DNA from: Ophiothrix spiculata
Taxonomy: Eukaryota; Echinodermata; Ophiuroidea; Amphilepidida; Ophiotrichidae
Length of the DNA: 46,722 nucleotides
Reading direction: 5' to 3' (one strand)
Assembly: GCA_000969725.1 (NCBI GenBank)
Contig: JXSR01S033889.1
The position numbers and the translations under genes are program-made. The notes under the pieces were generated by a model. It did no database searches, was not told the origin of the DNA, and was given only the letters and a program-made list of their open reading frames with translations. Shown in pieces: positions 17,344 to 28,527 of this stretch (the first letter of the stretch is position 1; the number at the start of each line of letters is the position of its first letter).

Positions 17344-18649
17344 ATTAATACAATGTTTGTCTTGAAACATGTTTTCATCTATATGTGTCTGTCCATCACA
17401 AGCAAGCCATTAAGTCAGCCTTTTGTTATTTTTATTATTTTTAACCTTTGCAAAGACAATGTCAGTGATCTGACACAGATATTTCGCTAGGATTCGATAT
17501 CTTCAGTCCAAAACTATAAACGATTGAGCCTCTAAAAGTTTTCTTCTTCTAAACATGACAAGAAAATTTTTTTAGAGCTGGATACAATTGTTTTCGTGTG
17601 TGACGTTCACCATTGTACTCTTGATTTTCAATTCATTGTATTTTTATTTTTAAAGAATGTTTCAATATACAAACATTGCTGATGTAAAGTGAGTTGTACA
17701 TCTGCAAAGGAACAAGGCCAATATGGCTGCGTGCATGGAGATTTGATCATACCTAGTATGTTAAAAAATGACCAAATAATCCTGTTCCTCTCATATTTTA
17801 CATGTTGTATAAAATACATGTACATCAGAACATTTGAGTGTAAAGAAATTAAAAAGATGTGAAGTTTTATTGCTGTATTTGTGTAAATGTTATCATTAAT
17901 AAATGCACATGATGCATTCTAAATTCTGGTGTGTAATTTCGTTTCTTGGTTGTTGTGATCTTATATACATTTAGCTAGTTCAAATGTTCTGTCCGTGCAT
18001 AATAATGCATTTTGTAATCCGTAGTAAAATATTTTGTTCACCCATTACTTATTCTATTCACTGGAGTCAATAAGTATAGATAATCCCCACTTGAGAAATT
18101 GCAATCCTTAACAATCCTTTTGTGTTTACACGATAAAAAGCACAACTAAAAAACTCTAGGTGTTATGCTTTTCGTTGAAGACTATTAATAGCCTATCCTA
18201 TACTTTGATTGACAGGCCTCTTTTGTGCGTTAAAATTACTTCGATACTTCTTTTGTCATTTACGATTTAGTTAACAAAATCCTTTGTCCTTTAATGAGAT
18301 AACTTACGACAAACTTGAACAGGCTAATTGTAAAAAGATTAAAGTCTCAAATCCCTAGTTTACAAATTGGTTTACAAAATCGTAAATTCCCCTAAATGTT
18401 TTGTAAATATGAGCAGACCTTTCAATAGATTTGCATGCTTGCATATAGACTGGTGTACGCAATGAAAAGGAATCACAGTTTACAAAAATGTTTATTTTAC
18501 AAAAGCTGAGAAAACAATTTAACAATTTGTAAACTAAGTATTTGAACAAACCTTCTGTATGACGCACCTTGTGACTTACAAACCACAGAGCAATTGGAGT
18601 AAAGTTTCTTGCCCAAGGAGCCAATAATGTGTTTACATTTTTGCAAATT
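17344..18649. other. Intergenic; possible 3'-end signal
   Basis: No gene seen. AATAAA at about 17899 is followed 30-40 bases later by GGTGTGTAATTT, which resembles a plus-strand polyadenylation site, but no coding exon leads into it except distant PSMG1. Short ORFs at 17628-17825 and 18355-18663 (minus) have no domain. Confidence 0.35.
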
Positions 18650-19870
18650 GAGTGTTTTTTCAAAACTCACCTAGTCCAAACGGCTGTCAGCATGCTATAT
18701 TCTGAAACCTATATTCATCATCCAGATTGTTCCGACGCTCATTTTACCTCATATTGCAGGGGTCGGGCATCCTTATCCCGACTACGATTGGATGGTCACA
18801 GTTCACTGCCCTGACATTACATGTTCCTTGCCTTTTAACTTTTGAACCGCTGATTTTGACATTTCACTGGTAATAAGTCATCCAATATACACTCTCTGTC
18901 AAAAGTGTTTGCGCACAAAATCTTTAACCAGCCATTTTTCGAGAACCGTTCATCATTTGCGTCATATTTTTTCTGATTTATATCTTACATTTATAGATCT
19001 AAAGTACTCAACAGGAATTGCATTTACCGCACTTGAAAATATAGCGTACTAAACATACTGTATACTTTCTTCCACACATTCAAAAACGGAGTTAAAAACA
19101 TAACTGCCCATTTGTTGGAAAACTTATGACCTATTTGTTCTTTATGGTTACACGGTGATAACGAGCACTGAACTAATAAACTACATAGGTAAACAGCAAA
19201 AGGTGCGTGTGGTGTATTTGTATATGGTCCAGGAAATCGGCCATTTTTATGGTTATGAAAGGTCAAATATTAGAAAAATATAGATTTATTTATATTGGAT
19301 ACTTTAGGAATTTATAAAAAAAAACATGATTTTTTTTTTAAGTCTTAGTCGTTTGATATAATAATTACGTTTTTGCCCGTATTTAAGCATGCTCAAACAC
19401 TTTTGACCGGGAGAGCCTACCCACTACTTTGTGGTCTGTTTTGAGGGTTGTGAAGGACACAATGATACCCTCAAGGCATATTCCTGTCCTTCAAGGCATT
19501 GCAAAAATGGTAACTTTAGTGGGTTGTGGACTAAATATTGAATAATTTATTACCGGTGAAATGTCAAAATCAACAGTACAAAAGTTTAAAGCAAATAACT
19601 TGTAATGAGTGACATTTTAGAATAGTAATAAAACAGATTTTTCCAAAACTCACCAAGTTCAGGGATTAAGCATGTTTCTAAATAATTATCTTTAAGTGTG
19701 TGCATTGTAGTGCTAGTATGAATTTTTTATCAATATGACAAATTTTGGTCATTTGCACAGAGCTTTGATAACAAATTCAACTTACAAAATCAGTTCTATA
19801 ATTGATTTATAATCTATACAAATATAACATGTGGCAGCTATTGGACTAAGTGAGTTTTGGAAAAACACTC
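18650..19870. mobile_element. Inverted-repeat element M, about 1.2 kb, with nested element
   Basis: The left end, GAGTGTTTTTTCAAAACTCA then CCTAGTCCAA (18650-18679), is complemented by 19841-19870. A second inner pair (ATTTTGACATTTCACTGGTA at about 18853 against its complement near 19554) is also in register. A further element occupies 18892-19415. No transposase ORF. Confidence 0.7.
18892..19415. mobile_element. Inverted-repeat element L nested in M
   Basis: CTCTCTGTCAAAAGTGTTTG (18892-18911) and its near complement CAAACACTTTTGACCGGGAG (19394-19413) bound a 520-bp block. The outer element's arms pair symmetrically around it, consistent with insertion into an older copy of M. An 80-codon minus ORF inside has no domain. 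Confidence 0.65.
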
Positions 19871-19989
19871 TTCATGAAGATGTCTTACTTAGAGGGATGT
19901 GACCACTGAGAAGTTTTTGGTACTTCAAAAACAAATAACATAATTTTGTGCATAGATTTGACTAAATTAGTGATCCATGTTGGCTCTGT

Positions 19990-20560
19990 TTCCCGTCAAA
20001 ATGTGGCGAGGGTACTGCAAGGACTCTCATTCAGTCATTCAGCAACTTAGTAGACAAACCATATGAACAGGAAAACTCTGGAATCCGAGAACACACATCC
20101 AGGGGCGTTCAAGAGGTGGGGTTAGATGTTTTACAGTTCAGACCAACTTTTTGGGCGACAACAGAAATGAGAAAAATTACAACTTCTTTGTACAACACAT
20201 ATTAACGGGTTGTCTGGGGATGTTCCCCCTCTGGAGTTAGAAAATGATGAAATTTCAAAGCACAATTCATCACACGATTTTGTGCATGTAATTTATATTT
20301 CAAATTGGCACACTTTTTCCCATCCAAATTTGTGCAAGGTACTCTAGAGACTTGCATTAAGTAATCAAAATATGTAGGGGTGTATGAGGGAGATGTTGCT
20401 CCTCAGGAGATAGAACATTTTGAAATTTCAAAGTGCACATCACGCCATCACAATCTTTTTCTATCAAAATCTGGACAAGGTACTCCAGAGACTCGCATTC
20501 AACAATAAACAAAACAAATGTTGGGGCGTCTGAAGGGACCCCCCTTAGAAGCTATGTTTT
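19990..20560. repeat. Degenerate tandem repeat, about 145-bp units
   Basis: The motif TCAAAATCTGGACAAGGTAC followed by TCCAGAGACTCGCATTCA at 20466 has diverged copies at about 20322 and 19997. Each is followed by a GGGG(C/T)GT..GAGGG..GTT(C/G)C(C/T)CC(T/C) stretch, then GAAATTTCAAAG. The last two copies are 143 bp apart. Open frames here are short and not shared between copies. Confidence 0.6.
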
Positions 20561-21059
20561 ATTTATGCATTATTCACAAAATTTGTTGCATAGTTTTTCC
20601 AATATTTTCCATTTCAACAAGCACTTACTGAAGATAGTAAGCTCCTACATTTGCAAATAGTTTAAAAACACTTTCCGAAACTTATTTTATGTCGTTTTAT
20701 ATGATATAGAGTATGTTTTGACGATGTAGAAAATTGTAATGCTGTGGAAGATATTGCAGATTTATTCGAAAGGCGTAGGCATATGTGTAAAACAACAAAC
20801 TGTTGAGACAGAAACAATGAAGACAAACATAGAATATTTTGATTTCAAAAAGAATTGTTATTCTTTGATATTTATTTTGTTCTTCTTCTTTTTTTTTCAA
20901 AATATTGGTCGGACATTGTCCGGGCGGTGGCTACGTGCCTGCCGGTACATATAAAAGAAATGTGAAGTCTATATGCCTATAAATTTTTCCAATCTATTAA
21001 AAAGTGCAAGTCATCTCACAAACTTTATATATATATCAAAATAAATTTACTTATTATTT
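20561..21059. other. Intergenic, no feature
   Basis: AT-rich; a T-run near 20880-20898. No supported gene or repeat boundary. Confidence 0.4.
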
Positions 21060-22050
21060 GCGATGGCTCACCTCGAAAAGGGGGACTTTGTAACAGAACA
21101 CTTTTCAACAAACTGTTGAAAATAGTTAGCAAAAAATAAAGAAAATAATAAGGATTTCCATCAAATTTTCAGTTGTAAAATTTGATCGCCTTGATCAACA
21201 AGGTGTCATTTTAAAGCTTAGAAAATGTCGTAACAGATCAAATGATCAGACATTTCAGCTTTTCAGCTGATTTCAGCTCTTTTTATTACACTTTTTAACT
21301 CTTTTCTTGATAAATCAGCCAAATTTAAGGGGTTTTCTCAGAGATGCAAATCCTCCATTTATTTTCTTAAAAAATTAGTATTTGGTAGATTTATTTGTGC
21401 TGATAACGAATTTAAAATAAAAGATATAGGTCACCATGCTCGTTTTTGAGATACAGGCATTTCAAAACGCACGTGTTTTCCCAACAAATAACCCGATTTA
21501 CCATACAAAGTATAGAGAAAGCCCCAAAACGTCGATCATTATGTGCTTGTAAAAAAGTTAATGCTCCACTCATTTTTCTAATTTTTACATATGTTAAAGC
21601 ACTTTGTGCGCACTTTAAAATACTGAAATAAAAAATCATGGTCACCGGGTTAGTTTTCAAGAAAAACGACCAAAACTGCCATTTTTTAAATAAAATTTGA
21701 TTACTTTGACGGCATATCTGCGTCTGCATAATATCCCGTGTATATATTACGCAGCTATGCGGTGCGTGATTAACAAAACACATTAGTAAAGCATGCGTTC
21801 AGTGTGCATTGAATTTGCGCACCCAAAATGGATGCAAACATTTTTTTTTATTTTTTACTTTTTATGAAAACAATTGTTATCCCGCAGTCGTAAGCAGCTG
21901 CATCTCTGAGAAAACCCCTTAAGCTCTTTGGTACAAAATTTAACGGTTTTCAGCTCTTTTTTTGAAGATTCAATTTCAGGTTTGAATGATGAAATCAAAA
22001 TTCAAGTGATAACATCAACAAAGTCCCTCCTTTTGGGATGAGCCATCACA
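21060..22050. mobile_element. Inverted-repeat element C3 carrying a TTAA element
   Basis: CGATGGCTCACCTCGAAAAG with GGGGACTTTGTAACAGAAC at the left; CAAAGTCCCTCCTTTTGGGA with TGAGCCATCACA at the right. Interior matches C1/C2 (TTGATCGCCTTGATCAA, AAGGTGTCATTTTAAAGCTT). A second element occupies 21329-21918. Confidence 0.8.
21329..21918. mobile_element. TTAA-flanked element D nested in C3
   Basis: TTAA (21325-21328) then GGGGTTTTCTCAGAGATGCA; the other end is TGCATCTCTGAGAAAACCCC followed by TTAA (21919-21922). Inverted ends are perfect over 20 bp. A TTAA target duplication is the hallmark of piggyBac-type transposition. The 123-codon minus ORF at 21412-21783 shows no transposase motif, so the copy is non-autonomous. 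Confidence 0.85.
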
Positions 22051-22500
22051 TTTATTTTCAATCTTCATTATATACATATCATATACAATTTTGCTTTACT
22101 CAAATATTGCTGAATTATACAATTAACATTCTCATTAATATCAGTTAATAAAAAAATAAATCATGTCTTATCCCATGTCTGCATTTTGAGTTTCCTTTTA
22201 AATTATAAACCACTTTTCATAACACAAAATTTGAATCAAAATGACACAAAATTTGAATCAAAATGACAAAATAGGGACATCAGTATACAAATTATTAATG
22301 TTTAATTCACTGTACATAGGAAAGAATGTTTTCATGAGATGAAAAATGAAAAGTTTCATTTAACCAGGCAATAGCAAGTTAAATAGATCTAGAGCATTTC
22401 ATTATTCATTAAATGAAAATAAACTATCCATTGCATGAATTAAACATTGATTATTTATAACTCATATAATGATTGTCATTTGATGTATTTCATTACTAAG

Positions 22501-22662
22501 AGCTTGGTCACAATAATCGTACGAACAGCTTACGAGCAGTGTTTAGTCCGTTTAAAAGGACCACGAGCAGTGAGTAAAACGAGCAGCAAGGGCGTCGCGT
22601 GGCCCTATTAGATGGACTAAACACTGCTCGTAAGCTGTTCGTACGATTATTGTGACCAAGCT
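22501..22662. repeat. Perfect 49-bp inverted repeat (J8)
   Basis: 22501-22549 (AGCTTGGTCACAATAATCGT ..) is exactly complementary to 22614-22662. The 64-nt loop contains CGAGCAGTGAGTAAAACGAG and GGGCGTCGCGTGGCCC, giving a GC-rich partial inner stem. Perfect arms of this length imply recent origin or active correction. Confidence 0.9.
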
Positions 22663-24147
22663 ATAAGACATACATCGTGATTTGTGATACATACATAGGT
22701 CTATTCATACTTAAAAGTGATTGATACAGTTCCATTGTCAATTCAAACCCACATTAAATTGGTTTTTCAATTTTTCTGTACAAATTCCATTAGCAACAAT
22801 AAAAACCAACCTGATTACAGGTTTCAAAAATAGCAATGTTTGAACATTATACAGATAATTAAGGTCTAATGAACAGAGTGCATTTTCTATTTTCCATTAC
22901 ACTGGTTGAAAGCAATGGAAAATAAAAAAAATACATTTTTGCATGAGTAAAAAACTGGGACCAATGGTCCAAGGTAAAAAACTAATGAACGCCTGTTAAC
23001 CAATTAAATGATGAGAATCATTGAATAAATTATCTCAGACAAAATCATCTGGTAATGATGGTTTTACTGAAATGGATTAAGCTCGGTGATCAAAACAAAT
23101 TGGTTTTGCTTAGTACCAAAGTAGTTTAGTTATTGACAATGATCTTTCATCTTGAAAATTGTTAAACATTTTCTTTAGCTTGTTTAATGTTTTCAAGAAA
23201 TACTGGACAAGGAGTGAGGTGCAGGATTGCATCTTTTTGATAAAATGTTCCCATTCAATGGCAATACTCCATTTTTTTCAAGAACGGCGCAATTCTACAA
23301 ATAGTTACAATACTGCACCTTGATGTCGACAAGACATCGGCATTTGAAATTTCAGCCTTATATACTTTTGTACATTTTGTACATATTATAAAAAATGGCT
23401 CTCAAAACCAAATTTCATAAACAGCATTGGTCAACAGTGATACACAAGATATACAACATAAAATGATAATTCAATATTTGGGTGTTTGGACGATATGGCA
23501 TCCATTGATTATGCAAATGAGGTACTTCTGCAGTAATTAGCATATTGTTAAACGAAGCATTTCTCACATCTGCAGAATAAATACTCTTCCCCTCACCAAG
23601 TTTCACCAACAACTACTTTAGGATCTCTGAGTTACAGTAGATTGAAAGTGTCAGCCAAAAGGTGTATACTAATTATGTTTCAGATCCTTCCTCTCCCTCC
23701 TTCCCCCTTTCCCCAATACAAATTTATAAAATATTACTAGTACTACACAAAGAAATATAGAGATAGAGTTTGCACCATGCATACACACAGACAGTTTTCT
23801 CTCATTTATCGCAGTTTCCATCGCCATGAGGGCAACCATCTTGGTAGGCCCTAACAATTATATCATGATTTCAAATTTAAACTATATGTATGTGCTAACA
23901 TTCTTGTTTATTATCGTTAATTATTTTGTATTGTTATAAATACAATACATTCTTTCCCATGGGATCTGATGGGCGCAGCGTTGCACATGGTGGTGTTTGT
24001 GTGTGATATGACATCACATGTAAACTCTCCATTGATAAAATCACTAGCTAAATGACCCACAACTTCATGTGACATCTGATTTATGTTTTACATTTTACCA
24101 GTCACTGTGTGCACCATACACAGTGAAATCACAACAACACAAAACCA
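22663..24147. other. Intergenic; contains a segment repeated at the gap
   Basis: The segment 22911-23022 is repeated nearly exactly at 25557-25666, ending at the assembly gap. No gene is supported; ORFs at 23415-23612 and 23669-23857 lack domains. Confidence 0.5.
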
Positions 24148-24151
24148 TTAA

Positions 24152-24584
24152 GGTGTCTGGTCCATGCTTACTGGTACGCATTTGTTTTGATCTCGCAAGT
24201 GCAGCAACACGCATGCGCAGTATACGCAGTGTAGTGTTTTGAAGCAAGAAAATGTCACATTTACTAATTTTTCGTGAAAAATAGGTCGGTAACCCATACA
24301 TACTTGTGTGCAACTTTTGAGAAAAAAAAAATGGACACAAAATTTCAGTGGGAAGTTTATGAATCAACATTAGATAATGTCACTATTGCCACACTTCCCA
24401 TAGACCCCTGCACCAATTTCTCCCAAAAAACCTTTAAAATGCTGTTTTGAAACCGCCTCGCATGCAAAAACGAGTCGGGTGACCCCAAATTTTTATTTTA
24501 AAAATCAGTTCTATATCGATAAAATATCATTCATGCTGATTTTTACTAGAAAATTTCAGGCAGATCTATCATGGACCAGACACC
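24152..24584. mobile_element. TTAA-flanked element F (GGTGTCTGGTCCATG ends)
   Basis: TTAA at 24148-24151 and 24585-24588 flank GGTGTCTGGTCCATG and its exact complement CATGGACCAGACACC. The interior is CpG-containing and non-coding (the 91-codon minus ORF 24095-24370 crosses its boundary). Confidence 0.85.
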
Positions 24585-24589
24585 TTAAT

Positions 24590-25309
24590 GCCCAAGATTT
24601 TGAGTTACCACACTGACTTTACATTAACCTGCTAGGACAAAAATGGCCTATTGTCAGTGTTCGAAGGCGTCTCTGCAGCTATATTTTGCAGTTATCTTAC
24701 AAATTCGCCATTGTGTTAAGAATATGATTAATAAATAAATTGGCAAATTATATTAATTCCACCTTACAGCCCTACAATTTAAGAAATATTATTAAGTAAA
24801 TTACTGTTAAAATGTATGAAAATTTCAATGTCATACAAATGTGTAAAACAAATTAATGATTTGTCCATCTATACAATTATTTAATTTAAAATCAAAACAA
24901 TTGGATATTAGAAATTTCACAAATTACTCATCAAACTTCAAGAACGAGACCCATTATGTATGCATACCACCCGCTTCAATTTGACAGAATGCAAGATGCA
25001 TATTGCTACAAATTGTAGTCAAGTAATTTTAGCACGCAACCAGTAAGCAGTGTTTGGTCACACACATTTGCGCAGCATTGGTTCAGATATGCACGCAAAT
25101 ACCTAAGTTTAAGTTAGCCAAATTTTTAGAGAGTTAACAGTGCTGTTTCCTATCTGTACTTAACCCAAGCTTCCATTCAAATCCAATTTCAATAAAATGA
25201 AAGACCATTGATGATACAAAGTATAGTCAATACTACCTTAGGTTATGAAAAACAATGACATTTTTTGACTTTTTTGTATACAACTGACAAATTTTTTCTT
25301 GGTAACTGA
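24590..25309. other. Intergenic, no feature
   Basis: AT-rich, no supported gene, RNA or repeat boundary. Confidence 0.4.
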
Positions 25310-25458
25310 GGGTTTATTCAGAGTCTGTCGATATGCATTGTACGATGCCCATCGAGGCGTTGTTGTTTACACACGTTATTCCTTGTGCATAAGGCGTGTG
25401 AAGACTGTGCGTCGATGGGCATTGATCGATGCATATCGACAAAACTCTAAATAAACCA
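25310..25458. mobile_element. Inverted-repeat element K2
   Basis: GGTTTATTCAGAGTCTGTCG with ATATGCAT.. at the left pairs with ..ATGCATATCGACAAAACTCT with AAATAAACC at the right; inner GATGCCCATCGA/TCGATGGGCAT also pairs. Ends match K1 (9891-10034), interior does not. Confidence 0.7.
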
Positions 25459-25556
25459 TTATTGAGCAGTCCTGCTCTCATTCATCATTCAGAAAATATA
25501 AATTTCACAATTTTAAAATTTGTATATATAGCATCTCAAAGTATTCTACAAACAAT

Positions 25557-25666
25557 AGCAATGGAAAATAGAAAATACATTTTTGCATGAGTAAAAAACT
25601 GGGACCAATGGTCCAAGGTAAAAAACTAATGAACGCCTGTTAACCAATTAAATGATGAGAATCATT
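25557..25666. repeat. Second copy of 22911-23022 abutting the gap
   Basis: AAAAAACTGGGACCAATGGT, CCAAGGTAAAAAACTAATGA and AACGCCTGTTAACC run continuously in both places, with only small indels in an A-run near the start. The copy stops exactly where the Ns begin. Confidence 0.9.
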
Positions 25667-25716
25667 NNNNNNNNNNNNNNNNNNNNNNNNNNNNNNNNNN
25701 NNNNNNNNNNNNNNNN
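25667..25716. other. Assembly gap (50 N)
   Basis: Fifty Ns, a standard-size placeholder. It is bordered by a repeat on the left and a minisatellite on the right; the true length is unknown. Confidence 1.
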
Positions 25717-25852
25717 TCATTTGGGCGAGTATGTAAAATTTGGGCGAGATGTCTTTTGGGCGACTTGTATTTTGGGCGAGTTTATTTTGGGCGACTTGTC
25801 TTTTGGGCGACTTGTATTTTTGGGCGACTTGCTTTTTGGGCGAGTCGTCCAT
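25717..25852. repeat. Minisatellite, TTTTGGGCGACTTGTA units
   Basis: About eight imperfect units of 15-19 bp, each with TTTGGGCGA(C/G) followed by TTGTAT/TTGTCT/TTTA. The array is cut by the gap on its left. Reading frames in both strands are open through it only because the unit has few stops. Confidence 0.85.
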
Positions 25853-25922
25853 ACTCCACCTGTACAAAGCACCATGTCAGTTTCCCATTATATACATTTA
25901 ACAAAAATAGTATTGGTATTAA

Positions 25923-26762
25923 GGTTTCTGTCGACATGAATTATGTCAACATTTATGTCGACATAAAGCATATCTCAACATGTCAACATGAAATCTCATT
26001 TGTCGACTTGTCGACATGTCGACAAACCTGGGCAAGTAAAATTCCATATAAACTTGATATATTTATGCCTGTTTATTAGCATTTGAGCTATAAAGTGTTG
26101 CATAAATAATTTAATACTTATTAGGTGCTCGTCAGGTTAGGCCATAAAAAAAAAATTCTTTGGTTGCCCTCCACAGCTTTTTTCAGACAGGGTGGTCGGT
26201 CGGGTTTTTTATTTTTAATACTCTTCCACGGACTGCTAGGTCGATCGGCTGCTCCAGCCTTCACAACTTCCCCCGCAACATCCAAATCAAAACAATCAAA
26301 TACTTCTTGCAGAGATTTGAGACATCCTAAACATTTTGAGGGTTGAATATCGAAAAAAGCAAAAAATATAACCTTTTTTTTTGAGTTTTCGGTAAGTTTT
26401 GCATGTTTTTTTAGAAAAAAAAAATATTTTTCAATCAAAAAAAGTTTGGGTCGGGCTGAAAAATAGGGTCGGTCAGTGGTGGGCAACCAAAGATTTTTTT
26501 TTTTGGCCTTATTACGATGGTTCACAGCAAAAAAGTTATATAAACTTTATAAAGCAAAAGATATCAATATTATACCATCCATATATTGTCGTACGCAGAA
26601 AGAACTAGCACATTACTACATAATAGGTAAGTCTATGTCTAAAACGAGTCATTAAGCTTATGAAACCAATTTCGGTTTTTCCTTCAAAAAACACTCTTTG
26701 ATATCAACTTCAACAAATTATTGCGACATGTCGACATGAAAAAAACAGTCTTGACAGAAACC
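25923..26762. mobile_element. TTAA-flanked element N with nested MITE A2
   Basis: TTAA (25919-25922) then GGTTTCTGTC; right end GACAGAAACC then TTAA (26763-26766). Near both ends are GTCGACATG palindromic motifs (25930-26025 and 26724-26738). MITE A2 (26138-26511) sits inside. No transposase. Confidence 0.75.
26138..26511. mobile_element. Fold-back MITE A2
   Basis: TTAGGCC plus A-run then TCTTTGGTTGCCC (to 26169); the right arm GGGCAACCAAAGA (26481-26493), T-run, GGCCTTA. Interior has GTCGGTCGGG and GGGTCGGGCTGA, GGGTCGGTCAG. The two overlapping ORFs of 73 and 134 codons lie entirely in this element and have no domain. Confidence 0.75.
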
Positions 26763-26792
26763 TTAATACATAGACAATAATAGTATTGGTAT

Positions 26793-27643
26793 GCTTTGTA
26801 AAATATTTGATCAGTATGGTTACAGAAAGCAAAATATATTACTAGGCCTTATTATGAAAACGGTAGAAATCTAAAACTGTTGTGCAAATGTCATAATGTA
26901 ATACCTGTATCAGGACCTTGTGCTTATAGACATTTCCTCAGAGGTGGGTGGTCGTGGCATCTATTACTGATTGCCATTTAAAAATCAAAGCGAAAACGTT
27001 GCTACATACATCCTGCCACTTCTGCTGTATATAGCTGTTAGAAATTCTCAGGTAAAATGCATGGGATGGTCAATAACATTATATTATTAATCGGTTAAAA
27101 AAATATGATACAATCTATAAACAGTGGGGTTCAAGTGTGAACCCCAGCAGATTTGTAATAACATAATTATGTTTACTACTATACGAACACTTTTTTAATT
27201 TCTTTAAGGAAAGGTAAAAATAAAATGTTTGTAATAATAAATTTGTTCTGGTACCAGTAGAAATACAGGTAAAATGCATCCTAAATTTGCATTTGAAAAT
27301 GCCTCGTCTCTAAATCTAGTAAATCATGTCCTATGCCTCCTGTATTTCCTTATGTAAACCAACAGGCCAGCTGGGACTTGCCTGGAAATCAGGTGTTTGT
27401 TTTAACAGAGTTAATGCTATAAAAAAAAATCAAGTTGTCACTGTAGGTTCACATTTAGAATGTGGATTATACATAATATGTATAAAAGAAACAAAATTAT
27501 ATCTTATTAAACCAAGCTTACAGTTCTGAAGGGAACATTTAATAATTTAACCAGTGATTGACTGCCTGGAACTGCTGGTTGTAGCCTGTTGTTATTTTTC
27601 TGAACAGTTACAACTGCTGGCTGAGTTTTTAAGTGAACCTTAT
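26793..27643. other. Intergenic, no feature
   Basis: AT-rich. A direct repeat AATAGTATTGGTAT occurs at 25906-25919 and 26779-26792, bracketing element N, but is longer than a TTAA duplication requires. No gene seen. Confidence 0.4.
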
Positions 27644-28090
27644 GGTCCGCATGCACAAAACAGGACTAAAGTTAGTCCTGGACTAAGTGAAATTGATTTT
27701 TTGAAAAATAACACATTTTTGTGGAATATGTAATAATTTATGTCATTGCTTAAAGTTTTATGCTGAATTTTCTATAATTTGACCTTTCGTCTGTTTTGGA
27801 ACATATTTTTTTTTGTCCGGGATTAAAACTTTAGGGCACGTATTCCAGAAAGTTGTTTAGATAAACCACAATCTTAGTTCCAATCAACAGCACGGCTCAT
27901 TGAACTGTTCCCCTTGAAAGCTGCAACGGTGCGTATTATTCCTGCAAAACACCTTTCTGGAATACAGGCCTAAATCTTTAAACAAGAACATAAATTATTA
28001 CTAGATTTCTCTCAAATTGTGTGATTTTTCAAAATTTAAAATTTCACTTAGTTCGGGACAACCTTTAGTCCTGTTTTATGCATACGGACC
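27644..28090. mobile_element. Inverted-repeat element H2 with nested insertion
   Basis: GGTCCGCATGCACAAAACAG then GACTAAAGTTAGTCC at the left; complement-like CTTTAGTCCTGTTTTATGCA with TACGGACC at the right. Same family as 8106-8615. A smaller inverted-repeat insertion (27834-27970) with CGTATTCCAGAAAG ends interrupts it. Confidence 0.75.
27834..27970. mobile_element. Small element I nested in H2
   Basis: GGGCACGTATTCCAGAAAGT at the left and ACCTTTCTGGAATACAGGCC at the right are inverted ends about 130 bp apart. No coding content. Confidence 0.65.
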
Positions 28091-28527
28091 TATGTGTCTT
28101 GATATAAGTTGTTCCAGCCAATCTTATTTAAAACCCACATCACTAAAAGCATTTAAAAACACACACTTAATCAGATTTCAATAATAATCTATATATAAAT
28201 TCAAGAGAGTTGATAGGGCATCCCATGCTCCCATCATGACAAAATCTACAAATATTGACTGCTTATGAGGGCAATAGTAATGACTATTGTCCCAAAATAA
28301 TCTTAAGACTATATACTATTTCTGGAGACCACAGATCAAGGGAAATAGTTTTTAGTCTCATGCAGACCTAAATGATGAAAACAAGGTTTAAAATTGCAAT
28401 TTTAAACAAAACAGGTGACTTCATCAGCTGTAAACTGCCCCTCAAACTGCCTGTGCATCATCATCATCAATCTTGCACTAAGACTTCATCTCTCACCAAA
28501 CTTCCAAAAGCATTTCTAATAATACAG
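28091..28527 (-). other. CTNS: CTNS 3' flank / presumed 3'UTR
   Basis: Minus-strand sequence following the CTNS stop. No canonical AATAAA (TTTATT on plus) was located near the stop, so the transcript end is not placed. Confidence 0.4.

Noticed and set aside
17895-17945. AATAAA with GT-rich downstream as PSMG1 polyadenylation site
   Set aside because: It is 7 kb past the stop, across several transposons; possible but unsupported without transcript data.
21412-21783. 123-codon minus ORF as a transposase inside element D
   Set aside because: No catalytic or DNA-binding motif seen; far shorter than piggyBac transposases.
25717-25852. CRISPR-like regular repeat
   Set aside because: Units are contiguous without unique spacers, in an animal nuclear genome context.
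25640-25939. ORFs through the gap and minisatellite
   Set aside because: They run through Ns and a short tandem repeat; no real protein is supported.
26121-26525. Minus ORF of 134 codons, the longest in the window
   Set aside because: It lies inside MITE A2, including its poly-A/T runs, and has no domain; openness comes from low-complexity sequence.
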